A stretch of 64,000 nucleotides of DNA from Syntrophomonadaceae bacterium (GTDB taxonomy: Bacteria > Bacillota > PH28-bin88). The translations under genes were made by a program, and so were the position numbers. The DNA is taken from positions 42,317 to 106,316 of the forward strand of contig JAGXSE010000027.1 in NCBI GenBank assembly GCA_018333865.1. Direction: 5' to 3'. The notes below the pieces were generated by a model, which was not told where the DNA came from, did no database searches, and saw nothing but the letters and a program-made list of their open reading frames with translations. Shown here piece by piece: positions 28,365 to 37,154 of the stretch (position 1 is the first letter of the stretch; every line of letters starts with the position of its first letter).

Positions 28365-28408
28365 AATAACGAACATTTTTTGCTATTTCCTAAATATCAT
28401 ACGGTTTT
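28365..28408. promoter_or_regulatory. Possible pair of inverted PurBox-like sites
   Basis: AATAACGAACATT (28365-28377, plus strand) matches the Bacillus PurR consensus AWWWCCGAACWWT at 12 of 13 positions. AAAACCGTATGAT (28396-28408, minus strand) matches at 10 of 13. They are inverted, 18 bp apart, and just upstream of the -35 box. PurR itself is not in the window. Confidence 0.4.
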
Positions 28409-28514
28409 TAATTCCTGCTCTATCACTTGAATTTTCGTATAGTTTGCAAAAAGCCCACTTCGTTGCTTTTGTAGAAATAATGAATAACATAAATTAAAAA
28501 TATCTGGCTTGGGA

Positions 28515-28523
28515 TGATATAAT
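28515..28523 (+). promoter_or_regulatory. Extended -10 promoter for small membrane protein gene
   Basis: TGATATAAT is a perfect extended -10 element about 42 bp upstream of the ATG. No good -35 is visible, as is usual for extended -10 promoters. Confidence 0.5.
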
Positions 28524-28564
28524 TAAACTGTATTCATATCTATTAAGAAGGAGGTAAAGAAACT

Positions 28565-28777
28565 ATGAGAGCCTTTATAAACCGGGTTTTAGACGCGACT
28601 GGTAAATATAATGCATGGGACTTCGCTTTTCTTAAAGTATGCCTTGTATCTCTAGGCGTACTCCTAGGGGCTTACTATGCAAAGTTCTTCTTGAACTATA
28701 CCTCTATACTATGGGTAGTTTTCATTACAACCTATCTATGGATAATGTACAGAACTTTTTTCAAATATCTTAAATAA
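28565..28777 (+). CDS. Small two-helix membrane protein, function unknown
   Basis: The 70-residue product has a basic, amphipathic N-terminus (MRAFINRVLDATGKYNAWDF) and two hydrophobic segments, about residues 22-40 and 45-62, ending in a charged FFKYLK tail. A strong ribosome site, AAGGAGG, and an extended -10 promoter precede it, and a good terminator follows. It is therefore a genuine single-gene unit. I do not recognise a named family. Its position between the purine promoter and the mobile-element zone gives no functional hint. Confidence 0.75.
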   Translation: MRAFINRVLDATGKYNAWDFAFLKVCLVSLGVLLGAYYAKFFLNYTSILWVVFITTYLWIMYRTFFKYLK

Positions 28778-28815
28778 TTATCATCCCGGATACACGTTTT
28801 GTGAGAACTGTTCAT

Positions 28816-28852
28816 AAAGGCCACGATTAGACTTATTCTAGCGTGGCCTTTT
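28816..28852. terminator. Intrinsic terminator after small membrane protein gene
   Basis: AAAGGCCACG and CGTGGCCTTTT form a 10-bp stem around a 16-nt loop, with T residues on the plus side and A residues before it. It could act in both directions. Confidence 0.75.
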
Positions 28853-28933
28853 ATCATTGTGTTGAGGGAAGTGTCAAGGGCTAACGAAGCAGTTGATATT
28901 ATGACAAGCGGGTGGAATTAGGGGGTGGAATTA

Positions 28934-29806
28934 GGGGACGGGGTTCTTGACACATTACCAGTTCTGTATTAATGTAGAAATTGGTGTTGTTTGTGCCAAG
29001 ACGGGCCAGGGAAAAGAGCAATAGCGGAATTTATCACATTTTTTTAAGAGGAATCAACCGGCAAAACATCTTTGAAGACGGGGAAGATAACCAGAAGTTT
29101 CTCGACGCTTTGCAGCGCTATAAAGAAATTAGTGGATATAGTCTATATGCATACTGTTTAATGGGTAACCACGTTCACCTGTTGCTGCAAGTCGGCGTTG
29201 AACCAATGGCACAGTTCATGCGCAGGATATGCGGCAGTTATGTTTATTGGTACAATAAAAAATATGAACGGATTGGCAACCTGTTTCAGGACCGGTTTAA
29301 AAGCGAGCCGGTTGAAGATGATGCGTATTTTTTAACCGTCCTCAGGTACATCCACCAGAATCCTTGCAAAGCAGGTATGGTAAAAGAGCTTGGACATTAC
29401 AACTGGAGCAGCTACGGATCGTACATTGATGAGAATAAAAATAAGCTCAAGCTGGTGGATGTAGGTTTTGCCCTTAAGGTTTATTTAATGAAGACAAAAT
29501 CAAGGCTTTACACTATTTTAAAGAACACCATAATAAAGAAACAATAGATGTCTGCCTGGATATGGATGAAAGATTTTGTATCTCTGACCAGGAGGCCGGG
29601 AAAATCATTCAGGTCCTTTGTAAGATCAAAAACGGGCCTGAATTACAAAAGATGGAGAAGACGCAAAGGAATATTTATCTTAAAAAGCTCAAGGATGAAT
29701 ATAACCTTTCAATCAGGCAGATCGCCAGACTGACAGGGATTAACCGGGGCATTGTTTGCCGGACATAAATATGACTAGCGGAAAATGTGCCAAGAACCCC
29801 GTCCCC
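28934..29806 (+). mobile_element. RAYT element copy 1 with 23-bp inverted ends
   Basis: An 873-bp unit is bounded by inverted ends, GGGGACGGGGTTCTTGACAC and so on at 28934-28956, and the near-perfect complement at 29784-29806 (one mismatch). It carries a Y1-type transposase gene that is frameshifted. The second copy at 32263-32701 has the same ends, which fixes the boundaries. Confidence 0.75.
28993..29768 (+). pseudogene. REP-associated tyrosine transposase (Y1_Tnp/RAYT), frameshifted
   Basis: The first frame (28993-29547) starts at a GTG with VPRRAREKSNSGIYHIFLRG. It contains the HUH motif MGNHVHLLLQ (His-hydrophobic-His), the catalytic-tyrosine helix region FMRRICGSYVYWYN, the later FQDRFKSEPVEDD and LRYIHQNP. 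Near 29478 a single base appears lost. After that point the downstream frame reads LFNEDKIKALHYFKEHH and continues to the C-terminal helix-turn-helix LSIRQIARLTGINRGIV, ending at 29768. An intact homologous junction (FAMGLFSEDK) in the copy at 63653-64000 supports the frameshift reading. Such enzymes mobilise REP-like hairpins. This copy is probably inactive unless frameshifting is programmed. Confidence 0.85.
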
Positions 29807-29888
29807 TTGTCACGCGTGCCAAGAACCCCGTCCCCTTGTCACGCGCCCTTGTCACGCGTCCCCTTGTCACGCGCCCTTGTCACGCGCG
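29784..29888. repeat. CAAGAACCCCGTCCCC / TTGTCACGCG repeat array
   Basis: The right end of RAYT copy 1 is followed by a second GCCAAGAACCCCGTCCCC and four or five TTGTCACGCG units, some with CCC between them. The array abuts the point where the group II intron maturase frame breaks off. Confidence 0.8.
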
Positions 29889-30401
29889 CCTGTTGCTCAT
29901 AGGTTTGTAGGTTCTCTGCTGCAGCTCTTGCTGTATTTGTTGCAGAAAATCCTCCCGCCCTTTTGCCTCGATGCCGTCAAAGGTAACGCCATCTATCCCC
30001 GGTGCCCCATCATTGCTCTTGGCCATCTTATAGGCCTCCTCAAGCGTCTCCATCTTGTAGACATGAACATAAAGCCCCCAGAAACGCCACTCGAGTTCAG
30101 ACTTCGCCTTGCTGTATATCCTTCGCCTCAGGTCCTGCAGACTTACGGATGCCTTTATCATCTCATCCCTGCCTTCCATATCGCCAAAGGAGCTACTGTA
30201 ATAGCGTGGACCCTTCCCTCCTGCGGCATTACCCGTTCTCATCAGTACTACGGTCCCCTCCGCCACCCTCTCGCCTTTCAGACCCATTTCCCAGGTGCTC
30301 TGGTTATAGGGCTTACTTTGCTTCCGCGATTTCTCGTCCGGGACGAGGAGGGCTTCCCCAGTTGCTTGGGTCGTCCTGCTCCGCCGTGCCGCCACTAACA
30401 C
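29880..30401 (-). pseudogene. Group II intron reverse transcriptase/maturase, N-terminal fragment
   Basis: About 174 codons survive of a protein that is normally 400 or more. Recognisable parts are SLQDLRRRIYSKAKSELE, WRFWGLYVHVYKMETLEEAY and the RT-0 motif NDGAPGIDGVTFDGIE, followed by QIQQELQQRTYKPMS. The frame then reads RRA and a stop inside repeat sequence. The catalytic YADD, the X domain and the endonuclease domain are absent, so it cannot splice or move on its own. The true start may lie nearer residue 80 of the open frame. The break was probably caused by the repeat/RAYT insertion or by recombination. Confidence 0.85.
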
Positions 30402-30671
30402 CCCGATGGAGTGCAGACGCGTGTCAGTCAGTTTTCACGTCTGCATGCTGCCTTCGCCTACAACTCAAAAGCTCGGCCTCCAGAGTTTTAGTTTTCGAGG
30501 CTATCTGTGTGTTCACTTGCGTTGCGGCCCGGTAGCTCACTCACCGTTCTTACAACGGCTTTGTCGGCAGACTTCAGGATGTTGGTTTCCCGCTGCCCAA
30601 GTTACAGAGTGCTGACTTTTCCTCCGGCGGGTCTGTCCCCCGCTGAACTTCCCAGCCTTAGCTGGGCATAC
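29880..30671 (-). mobile_element. Truncated group II intron (5' portion)
   Basis: On the minus strand the structured-RNA-like sequence starts near 30671 (GTATGCCCAGCTAAGG), 7 bp after the antiporter stop. It continues through about 270 nt of domain I-like hairpins and then a maturase frame. The sequence stops in the repeat array at 29880, so the rest of the maturase and domains V-VI are missing. The exact 5' boundary is inferred. Confidence 0.65.
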
Positions 30672-30677
30672 GAATTG

Positions 30678-32186
30678 TTACATTTGTTCTGTACAAATCA
30701 CATCTTCAAAGTCTGCCTTTAGATTATTCAGAAGTTCTATAAGCTCTTTTTTACTTTTTTTATCCATAAGAATATATAGAATATCTCCAGCCTCAACTTT
30801 TGTTATGCCTGTCGGAGTAATTAATTGACCAGAGCGTATTATAGCGGTGACCAGCACATCCTTTGGAAAAGTAATATTTGCTAAAGCCTTGCCAGTTATG
30901 TCGTTAGCCTCACACACTTGGAATTCAATGATTTCTGCATTAGCTTTCCCGATGGATATTAACTCCAAAGAATGGGGAGATTCTACCCTTTTAGGTATAG
31001 TTAATTTAAGTTTTTCAGCAAATAACATAATACTTGAACCCTGTATTAAAGCAGAAGTTAACACAACAAAAAATACAACATTAAAGAATAAATGGCTGTT
31101 TTCTAAACCGGCAGTCAATGGATAAGTTGCCAGTACAATAGGTACTGCTCCTTTTAAACCTGCCCAGGAAAGAAAAAATTTTTCCTTTAAACTAAACCCC
31201 ATTTTGATGGTCGATATGAATACAGCTACTGGGCGAGCAAAAAACATTAATACTGCAGAAAGGAGTAATCCATTTAACATAATGTTTGGGACAAACAGCT
31301 GCGTTGGAAATACTAATAAACCTAGAATCATAAACATCAAAATCTGCATTATCCATGCGAAACCTTCATTAAACCCAAAAATTGAGTGTTTAAATGCTAT
31401 TTCAGAATTGCCGATAACAAGAGCAGATACATAAACTGCCAATAGCCCACTAGCTCCTACCAGGCTGGTTAAACTATAAGTTAAAAGTGCAAAAGCCAGT
31501 ACAAACACAGGGTACAGACCACTTGAATCTAAGTTTATTTTATTTATTGCCATGGCAGCTAGTTTGCCCATGACAAAACCAAGAATAGAGGCAATTCCCA
31601 TCTGCCAGAAGAATGAACCAATAAGCCAAAAGTTCGCATAGGATTTGTCAAGCAAAAGCAGTTCAACGAAGGTTAAGGTAAGAAGGACTGCCATCGGGTC
31701 ATTTGAACCTGATTCGAATTCCAGTGTTGCCTTTAGCCTTTCACGCAGGTTTTGACCCTTTAAAACAGCAAATACCGCAGCAGCGTCCGTTGAGCTGACA
31801 ATTGCACCAAACAGAAATCCCTCAAACCATGTTATACCTAACACAAATTTGGCAGCAACAGCTACTACCAGTGAAGTTATTAGAACCCCAATGGATGCTA
31901 GAAAAATAGATGGCACCGCCACGGGTTTTACCGTCGTCCATTTAGTTTGCAGCCCGCCCTCGAAAATAATAATTATTAAGGCAAGCATACCTACCGTTTG
32001 TGTAAGTTGAACATTATCAAAATATATTAATCCTAAACCATCACTTCCCGCAGCCATACCTGCTAAAATAAAAAGTACTAATGCAGGAACTCCAAGTCGA
32101 GCAGAAAATTTCGCAACTAACACCCCCACAATCAATAAAAGGGCAATGAGCAAAATCAGGTGATCGGTATCAAAAAATTGTTCCAT
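30678..32186 (-). CDS. NhaP2/CvrA-type potassium (sodium)/proton antiporter with TrkA-C domain
   Basis: The 502-residue membrane protein has about 12 hydrophobic segments over residues 10-390. CPA1 markers are FILAGMAAGSDGLG, IIIFEGGLQT, GAIVSSTDAAAVFAVL (the ion-binding Asp pair region), ESGSNDPMAVLL and SWAGLKGAVPIVLA. Residues about 410-490 form a cytoplasmic TrkA-C ligand-binding domain (VCEANDITGKALANI, GDILYILM). It expels K+ or Na+ in exchange for protons. Base use is more AT-rich than that of the flanking pur and hyd genes. A RAYT copy sits 76 bp upstream and may have replaced its promoter region. A hairpin CTCGGC..GCCGAG remains in the leader. Confidence 0.88.
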   Translation of the reverse strand: MEQFFDTDHLILLIALLLIVGVLVAKFSARLGVPALVLFILAGMAAGSDGLGLIYFDNVQLTQTVGMLALIIIIFEGGLQTKWTTVKPVAVPSIFLASIGVLITSLVVAVAAKFVLGITWFEGFLFGAIVSSTDAAAVFAVLKGQNLRERLKATLEFESGSNDPMAVLLTLTFVELLLLDKSYANFWLIGSFFWQMGIASILGFVMGKLAAMAINKINLDSSGLYPVFVLAFALLTYSLTSLVGASGLLAVYVSALVIGNSEIAFKHSIFGFNEGFAWIMQILMFMILGLLVFPTQLFVPNIMLNGLLLSAVLMFFARPVAVFISTIKMGFSLKEKFFLSWAGLKGAVPIVLATYPLTAGLENSHLFFNVVFFVVLTSALIQGSSIMLFAEKLKLTIPKRVESPHSLELISIGKANAEIIEFQVCEANDITGKALANITFPKDVLVTAIIRSGQLITPTGITKVEAGDILYILMDKKSKKELIELLNNLKADFEDVICTEQM

Positions 32187-32262
32187 CTTAGTCTAGGTAA
32201 ACCTCCTCTTAAAAAATATAGTCTCTCGGCATTCGCCGAGTCAGATGGCACATAAATGTCAA

Positions 32263-32701
32263 GGGGACGGGGTTCTTGACACATTACCAGTTCTGTATTA
32301 ATGTAGAAATTGGTGTTGTTTGTGCCAAGACGGGCCAGGGAAAAGAGCAATAGCGGAATTTATCACATTTTTTTAAGAGGAATCAACCGGCAAAACATCT
32401 TTGAAGACGGGGAAGATAACCAGAAGTTTCTCGATGCTTTGCAGCGCTATAAAGAAATTTGTGGCTATAGTCTATATGCATACTGTTTAATGGGTAACCA
32501 CGTTCACCTGTTGCTGCAAGTCGGCATCCAGCCATTGGCACAGTTCATGCGCAGGATATGCGGCAGTTATGTTTATTGGTACAATAATGATGAATATAAC
32601 CTTTCAATCAGGCAGATCGCCAGACTGACAGGGATTAACCGGGGCATTGTTTACCGGGCATAAATATGACTGGCAGAAAATGTGTCAAGAACCCCGTCCC
32701 C
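32263..32701 (+). mobile_element. RAYT element copy 2, internally deleted
   Basis: The 439-bp unit has the same 23-bp inverted ends as copy 1 (32263-32285 and 32679-32701, here a perfect match). The left 330 bp and right 110 bp are nearly identical to copy 1. About 430 bp of the transposase middle are missing. The size and ends fit a non-autonomous, MITE-like derivative. Confidence 0.8.
32322..32663 (+). pseudogene. RAYT transposase, internal deletion derivative
   Basis: The open frame joins the N-terminal half (HVHLLLQ, FMRRICGSYVYWYN) directly to the C-terminal helix-turn-helix (EYNLSIRQIARLTG, then INRGIVYRA) in frame. The stretch containing FQDRFKSEP and LRYIHQNP is lost. At about 113 residues it lacks part of the catalytic fold. 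It could still make a DNA-binding fusion, but it is most simply a decayed copy. Scattered substitutions relative to copy 1 show the copies are not freshly duplicated. Confidence 0.8.
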
Positions 32702-32754
32702 TCGTCAGTCGTCCCCTCGTCAGTCTCTTGTCATACTCTTGTCATATAAATTGG

Positions 32755-33855
32755 CTAATCATCATAGAGTCCATTTTCTATTCTGTATTTCTCACGCAAA
32801 TCACCAAGACTTAATGTGTCGCCGTTTTCTTGTAAAAACCAATGTTCCCAACCATTGCAGGGTGCGCCGTTCATGTAATGACTTCCAGCTTTATGAATAC
32901 TTCCCTCAAAGCCATCCGCTGTGCGAAGTTTTGCGTCTGGCTTAATGGTTGCGAAACGGGATCTATCTTTTAAGAAATAGAGCATTTGCCCTGCTTGCAG
33001 CAAGCCGTTTTCGACAAGCACGGAGAATTCTACTTTTGGCGCAGACTTGCTTTTGCTTTTCACGTTAAATGTCTGCGGGTCAAACAATTCCGGCTGAATC
33101 GCGTCTATTCGCTTTTGCGCTATCTTTATGTATTCTTCTTCTTTTTCCAAGCCAATCCAATTTCTGTGCAGGCCTTTTGCAACCGCGCCGGTTGTGCCGC
33201 TTCCAAAAAATGGGTCAAGAACTACATCGCCGGGATTGCTGGAGGAAAGAATTACACGATAAAGCAAAGATTCGGGTTTTTGCGTGGAATGAGCCTTGCC
33301 CCCATTATCGTCTCTTACTCTTTCCGAACCTGTTGCCAAAGATAAAAGCCACCAATCGGACCGCATTTGTTTTTCTCCGTGCAAGCCTTTCATGGCTTGG
33401 TGGTTGAATGTGTATTTTGCACCTTTTCCAGAGCTTGCCCAAATCATTGTTTCGTGTGCGTTCGTAAAACGAACTCCACGAAAATTGGGCATTGGATTGG
33501 TTTTTACCCAAATCACATCATTTAATATCCAAAAACCTAAATCTTGCATGATTGTCCCGACGCGGAAAATATTATGATATGAACCAATCACCCAGATTGA
33601 GCCGGTTGGCTTCAAAACTCGCTTGCACGCAGCAAGCCATTTTTTTGTAAATTCATCATAGGCTGCAAATGAATCAAATTTATCCCAATTGTCATCAACG
33701 GCGTCAACCCTGCTCATATTGGGACGATGCAATTCATTTCGCAACTGTAAGTTATAAGGTGGGTCGGCAAATATCAAGTCAATTGACTTCTCAGGCAACG
33801 AATTCAGGATTAGGACACAATCACCTTTAATTATTTGGTTTAGGGGCAGTTTCAT
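32755..33855 (-). CDS. CcrM/HinfI-like adenine-N6 DNA methyltransferase with RAMA domain
   Basis: The 366-residue class beta methylase has the catalytic DPPYNLQL near residue 36 and the later AdoMet motif DPFFGSGTTGAVA. A target-recognition region lies between them (NFRGVRFTNAHETMIWAS, then HSTQKPE). The C-terminal RAMA domain (LLQAGQMLYFL, APCNGWEHWF) is typical of the CcrM group, which usually methylates GANTC. The ATG at 33855 follows AGGAAAG. It starts 13 bp after guaA. No restriction endonuclease is adjacent, so it looks like an orphan regulatory or epigenetic methylase. The target site is inferred from the family only. Confidence 0.88.
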   Translation of the reverse strand: MKLPLNQIIKGDCVLILNSLPEKSIDLIFADPPYNLQLRNELHRPNMSRVDAVDDNWDKFDSFAAYDEFTKKWLAACKRVLKPTGSIWVIGSYHNIFRVGTIMQDLGFWILNDVIWVKTNPMPNFRGVRFTNAHETMIWASSGKGAKYTFNHQAMKGLHGEKQMRSDWWLLSLATGSERVRDDNGGKAHSTQKPESLLYRVILSSSNPGDVVLDPFFGSGTTGAVAKGLHRNWIGLEKEEEYIKIAQKRIDAIQPELFDPQTFNVKSKSKSAPKVEFSVLVENGLLQAGQMLYFLKDRSRFATIKPDAKLRTADGFEGSIHKAGSHYMNGAPCNGWEHWFLQENGDTLSLGDLREKYRIENGLYDD

Positions 33856-33868
33856 TGTTTTTTCTTTC

Positions 33869-35431
33869 CTATTCCCACTCAATTGTGGCGGGAGGTTTAG
33901 AGGTGATGTCGTAAATCACCCGGTTGATATGCTGGACTTCATTCACTATCCGGGAAGAAATGCGCTCCAAAAGTTCATAAGGCAGGCGTGCCCAGTCCGC
34001 TGTCATGGCGTCATCGCTGGTGACGGCCCGGACAACGATGGGATAGGCATAGGTGCGCTCGTCCCCCATCACACCGACGCTTTTCATGGAAGGAAGCACT
34101 GCAAAGGATTGCCAGATATCTTTATAAAGGCCGGCTGCCCGGATTTCCTCCACAACAATGGCATCTGCCTCCCGCAAAATATCCAGTTTTTCCTTGTTTA
34201 CATCGCCCAAGATCCGGATCGCCAGGCCCGGCCCCGGGAAAGGCTGCCGCCAGATAACCTTTTCCGGCAGACCGATTTCCAGGCCCACCCGCCGCACTTC
34301 ATCTTTAAAGAGGGAACGCAGGGGCTCGATTAGTTTAAACTGCATATTCTCCGGCAAACCGCCCACATTGTGGTGGGTTTTGATGGTTGCCGCTGTTTCT
34401 GTCCCGCTTTCAATCACATCGGGGTAAATGGTCCCCTGAACCAGGTAGTCTGCCTCACCAAGCTTTTGCGCCTCTTCTTCGAAAACCCGGATAAACTCTT
34501 CGCCAATGATTTTGCGCTTCTGTTCTGGATCGGTGACCCCCTTCAGCCTGGCCAGAAAGCGGTCCTCTGCATCCACATATACTAGCTGCATCTCCATGGT
34601 TTCCCCAAAGGTCTGCCGGACTTCTTCCGCCTCACCTTTCCGCAACAGCCCGTGATTGACAAAAATACAGGTTAATTGATCACCAATAGCCCGGTGCACA
34701 ATGGTGGCAGCTACAGCCGAATCAACCCCCCCGCTCAAACCGCAGACTGCTTTCCCCTGGCCAACCCTGGCCCGGATAGTCTTAATCTCTTCGGCCACAA
34801 AGGATTCCATGGTCCAAGACCCGGTACAGCCACAAATGTGGTAAAGAAATTGTCGCAAGATGTCCTGCCCATAAGGAGTATGTTTCACTTCGGGATGGAA
34901 CTGGACACCGTAAAGTTTTCTTTGCGGGTCACTCATCGCTGCTACCGGAGTAGAACTGGTGCCGGCGTCCACCTGGAAACCAGGAGGCGCTGATTTAATA
35001 AAATCGCCATGACTCATCCAACAGCCCTGGCTCCCGGGCAAACCCAGGAACAATTCTCCGCCACCTGCAAGGTTTAGCACCGTTTTACCATACTCCCGGG
35101 CACCAACAGCAGGAGCCACCTCACCGCCCAGGTCCTTGGCCATCAGCTGCATGCCGTAACAGATGCCCAGAATTGGGATCCCGGTATCATAAATAGCGGG
35201 GTTAATTTTTGGGGCGTTTTCCGCGTATACGCTGGCTGGACCGCCGGAGAAAATTATCCCCTTTGGTTGGCGGCGAACCAGTTCATCTGCCGGCGTATGG
35301 TAAGGGAGCATTTCGCAATAAACATTCAATTCCCGTACCCGCCGGGCAATTAACTGGTTATACTGGCCACCGAAATCTAAGACTATTAACAATTCCTTTT
35401 GATTATCAGTATTCATGGCTTCTCCTCTCAT
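33869..35431 (-). CDS. guaA: GMP synthase (glutamine-hydrolysing)
   Basis: It aminates XMP to GMP. The N-terminal glutaminase has Cys in [15 protein letters not shown] and the HPE of [11 protein letters not shown]. The PP-loop ATP pyrophosphatase has [13 protein letters not shown]. The C-terminal dimerisation domain is typical ([35 protein letters not shown]). ATG 35431 overlaps the hpt stop in ATGA and has AAGGAGG. An ATG at 35416 with AGAGGAG is equally possible. The gene pair supplies guanine nucleotides by synthesis and salvage. Confidence 0.95.
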   Translation of the reverse strand: MRGEAMNTDNQKELLIVLDFGGQYNQLIARRVRELNVYCEMLPYHTPADELVRRQPKGIIFSGGPASVYAENAPKINPAIYDTGIPILGICYGMQLMAKDLGGEVAPAVGAREYGKTVLNLAGGGELFLGLPGSQGCWMSHGDFIKSAPPGFQVDAGTSSTPVAAMSDPQRKLYGVQFHPEVKHTPYGQDILRQFLYHICGCTGSWTMESFVAEEIKTIRARVGQGKAVCGLSGGVDSAVAATIVHRAIGDQLTCIFVNHGLLRKGEAEEVRQTFGETMEMQLVYVDAEDRFLARLKGVTDPEQKRKIIGEEFIRVFEEEAQKLGEADYLVQGTIYPDVIESGTETAATIKTHHNVGGLPENMQFKLIEPLRSLFKDEVRRVGLEIGLPEKVIWRQPFPGPGLAIRILGDVNKEKLDILREADAIVVEEIRAAGLYKDIWQSFAVLPSMKSVGVMGDERTYAYPIVVRAVTSDDAMTADWARLPYELLERISSRIVNEVQHINRVIYDITSKPPATIEWE

Positions 35432-35979
35432 TTTTCCTCCTTTTGACCGTAAGCCTCTGGCTTCAACACCGCTACATAGGGGAGATGGCGGTATTGCTCA
35501 TTAAAATCCAACCCATACCCCACCACAAACCGGTCCGGAATAGCAAAACCATTGTAATCCGGCTGTACCGGAATGAGGCGCCTGGAGGGCTTATCCAAAA
35601 AGGTACAGATCCTGATGCTGGCAGGACCCCGGGCTTTCAGATTATCTAAAAGGTATTTCAGGGTCAAGCCGGTGTCTACAATGTCTTCCACCACCAGGAG
35701 ATGTTTTCCTTCCACACTGCATTCTAAATCCTTCAAGATCCGTACAGCACCGGAAGAACTTGTTCCGGCCCCATAACTTGATACAGCCATGAAGTCAAGG
35801 GTCAGGGGTACCTCAATAGATCTGATCAAGTCGGATAAGAATATAATTGCCCCTTTCAAGATACCAACCACAATTAATTCTTTGCCTTGATAGTCTTTGG
35901 AAATTTGCAGTCCTAATTCTTTTACCTTTTCAATTATTTGCTGCTGGTTTATCAGCACTTCCTGTTTCTCCCGCTGCAC
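35428..35979 (-). CDS. hpt: Hypoxanthine phosphoribosyltransferase
   Basis: This purine salvage enzyme of 183 residues has the PRPP motif [18 protein letters not shown], the flexible-loop region [11 protein letters not shown] and the end [20 protein letters not shown]. The GTG at 35979 has AGGAGGAG upstream. A longer open frame upstream is not conserved. It is translationally coupled to guaA. Confidence 0.94.
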   Translation of the reverse strand: MQREKQEVLINQQQIIEKVKELGLQISKDYQGKELIVVGILKGAIIFLSDLIRSIEVPLTLDFMAVSSYGAGTSSSGAVRILKDLECSVEGKHLLVVEDIVDTGLTLKYLLDNLKARGPASIRICTFLDKPSRRLIPVQPDYNGFAIPDRFVVGYGLDFNEQYRHLPYVAVLKPEAYGQKEEK

Positions 35980-36262
35980 AATACTCCTCCTGAAAAATAA
36001 AAATTTTTCCGATGCTATTGTTTGAATAAGCAAGCTGGCCTATACCGGCCATTTCTCGGCATAATTCGCCTCTGCCTGCGAAAATCCTGCCGCTCTGCTC
36101 CAGAAAAAACCAGAGATATGCCAGATGATTCTTTCATTTTTAGAATAAGGCTGCTTTATCTTAAATGCTGTTTGGGCGAGTTTTCTCTATTGGACAAAGA
36201 CCAGGCCAAACTATTAACATTGGATTTAGAGCTAGTAGCCATCTGTGATAGAGGATTGCATA

Positions 36263-37036
36263 ATGGACAATACAGTTATTGAAAAGCCAAATATTATCGA
36301 AGCCAAAAAGCTGACCAAAATCTATCCTAACGATGTTAGGGCCTTGGCAGACTTTAATCTGACAGTTACTGCAGGAGAATTCGTGGCCATCCTTGGCAGC
36401 AATGGCTCTGGCAAAACAACCTTGCTTAGATGTTTAAACGGATTGGTCCCACCAACCTGCGGTGAAATCATAATAAATCAGCGTTCACTTACCGGTAATA
36501 ATCAAAATGAGCTAAGGCAGATCCGCAAGATGACAGGCACAATATTTCAGGAAGCAAACCTGATCGAAGAATTATCAGTCCTGATGAATGTTTTGGTCGG
36601 TCGCCTGCCTCATCTTTCTTTATTGAGAGGGATCACATTTCAATTTAAAGATACCGACAAAGAAATAGCATATCATGCTTTAAAAAAGGTCGGGCTTGCA
36701 GACAAGCTATATGAACCTCCGGGAAACCTCTCTGGGGGTCAAAAACAGAAGGTTGCCATCGCCAGGGCATTGGCTCAGCAGCCGATGATTTTCCTTGCTG
36801 ACGAACCGACCGCCAGCCTTGATCCAAGAAGCTCCAATGAAATTATGGAACTTCTAACAGAAATATCGCAGGAAAATGGTATCACGATTCTGTGCGTCCT
36901 GCATCGGGTAGAGTTTGCTGAAATGTATGCCAAGCGCATTATTGGGATTAAAGGAGGCAAGAATGCAGTCGATCAAAATACAAACAAGATTAACAAAGAC
37001 GATTTGATTAAGCTATACGGGACAGATGACAGTTAG
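36263..37036 (+). CDS. phnC: Phosphonate/phosphite-type ABC transporter ATP-binding protein
   Basis: The ATPase of about 257 residues has Walker A GSNGSGKTTL, Q-loop FQEANLIEELSVLMNVL, signature LSGGQKQKVAIARAL, Walker B IFLADEP and the switch His in CVLHRVEFA. The stretch VLVGRLPHLSLLRG is typical of PhnC. ATG 36263 has GAGG 8 nt upstream. It powers import by PhnD and PhnE, encoded next. A weak TTGGAC-16-TATTAA lies about 50 bp upstream. No C-P lyase or phosphite dehydrogenase gene is in the window, so the substrate stays open. Confidence 0.9.
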   Translation: MDNTVIEKPNIIEAKKLTKIYPNDVRALADFNLTVTAGEFVAILGSNGSGKTTLLRCLNGLVPPTCGEIIINQRSLTGNNQNELRQIRKMTGTIFQEANLIEELSVLMNVLVGRLPHLSLLRGITFQFKDTDKEIAYHALKKVGLADKLYEPPGNLSGGQKQKVAIARALAQQPMIFLADEPTASLDPRSSNEIMELLTEISQENGITILCVLHRVEFAEMYAKRIIGIKGGKNAVDQNTNKINKDDLIKLYGTDDS

Positions 37037-37154
37037 ATCCCAGTCCATGCCCATGGAGTCTATTGAAGATACGCGGCCAAATAATATAGTGACTTGAAGC
37101 CCATGAAAAGAGGCCGGCAAGTAAGCCCATTATATCCAAAGCGGAGGAATGAAG

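Noticed and set aside
28257..28565. Purine riboswitch upstream of purK
   Set aside because: The promoter lies only 40-70 bp before the start codon, and no conserved three-way junction sequence was seen.
29784..29888. CRISPR-like array of TTGTCACGCG units
   Set aside because: Units are very short, unevenly spaced and lack spacers of constant length. They are part of the RAYT-associated repeats, and no cas genes are present.
30002..30722. Plus-strand open frames over the group II intron region
   Set aside because: They are shadows of the maturase fragment and structured intron RNA, with no ribosome sites or recognisable domains.
32156..32350. Minus-strand small frame across the antiporter leader and the RAYT end
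   Set aside because: It is partly the antisense of the repeat end and has no ribosome site. It is an accidental frame.
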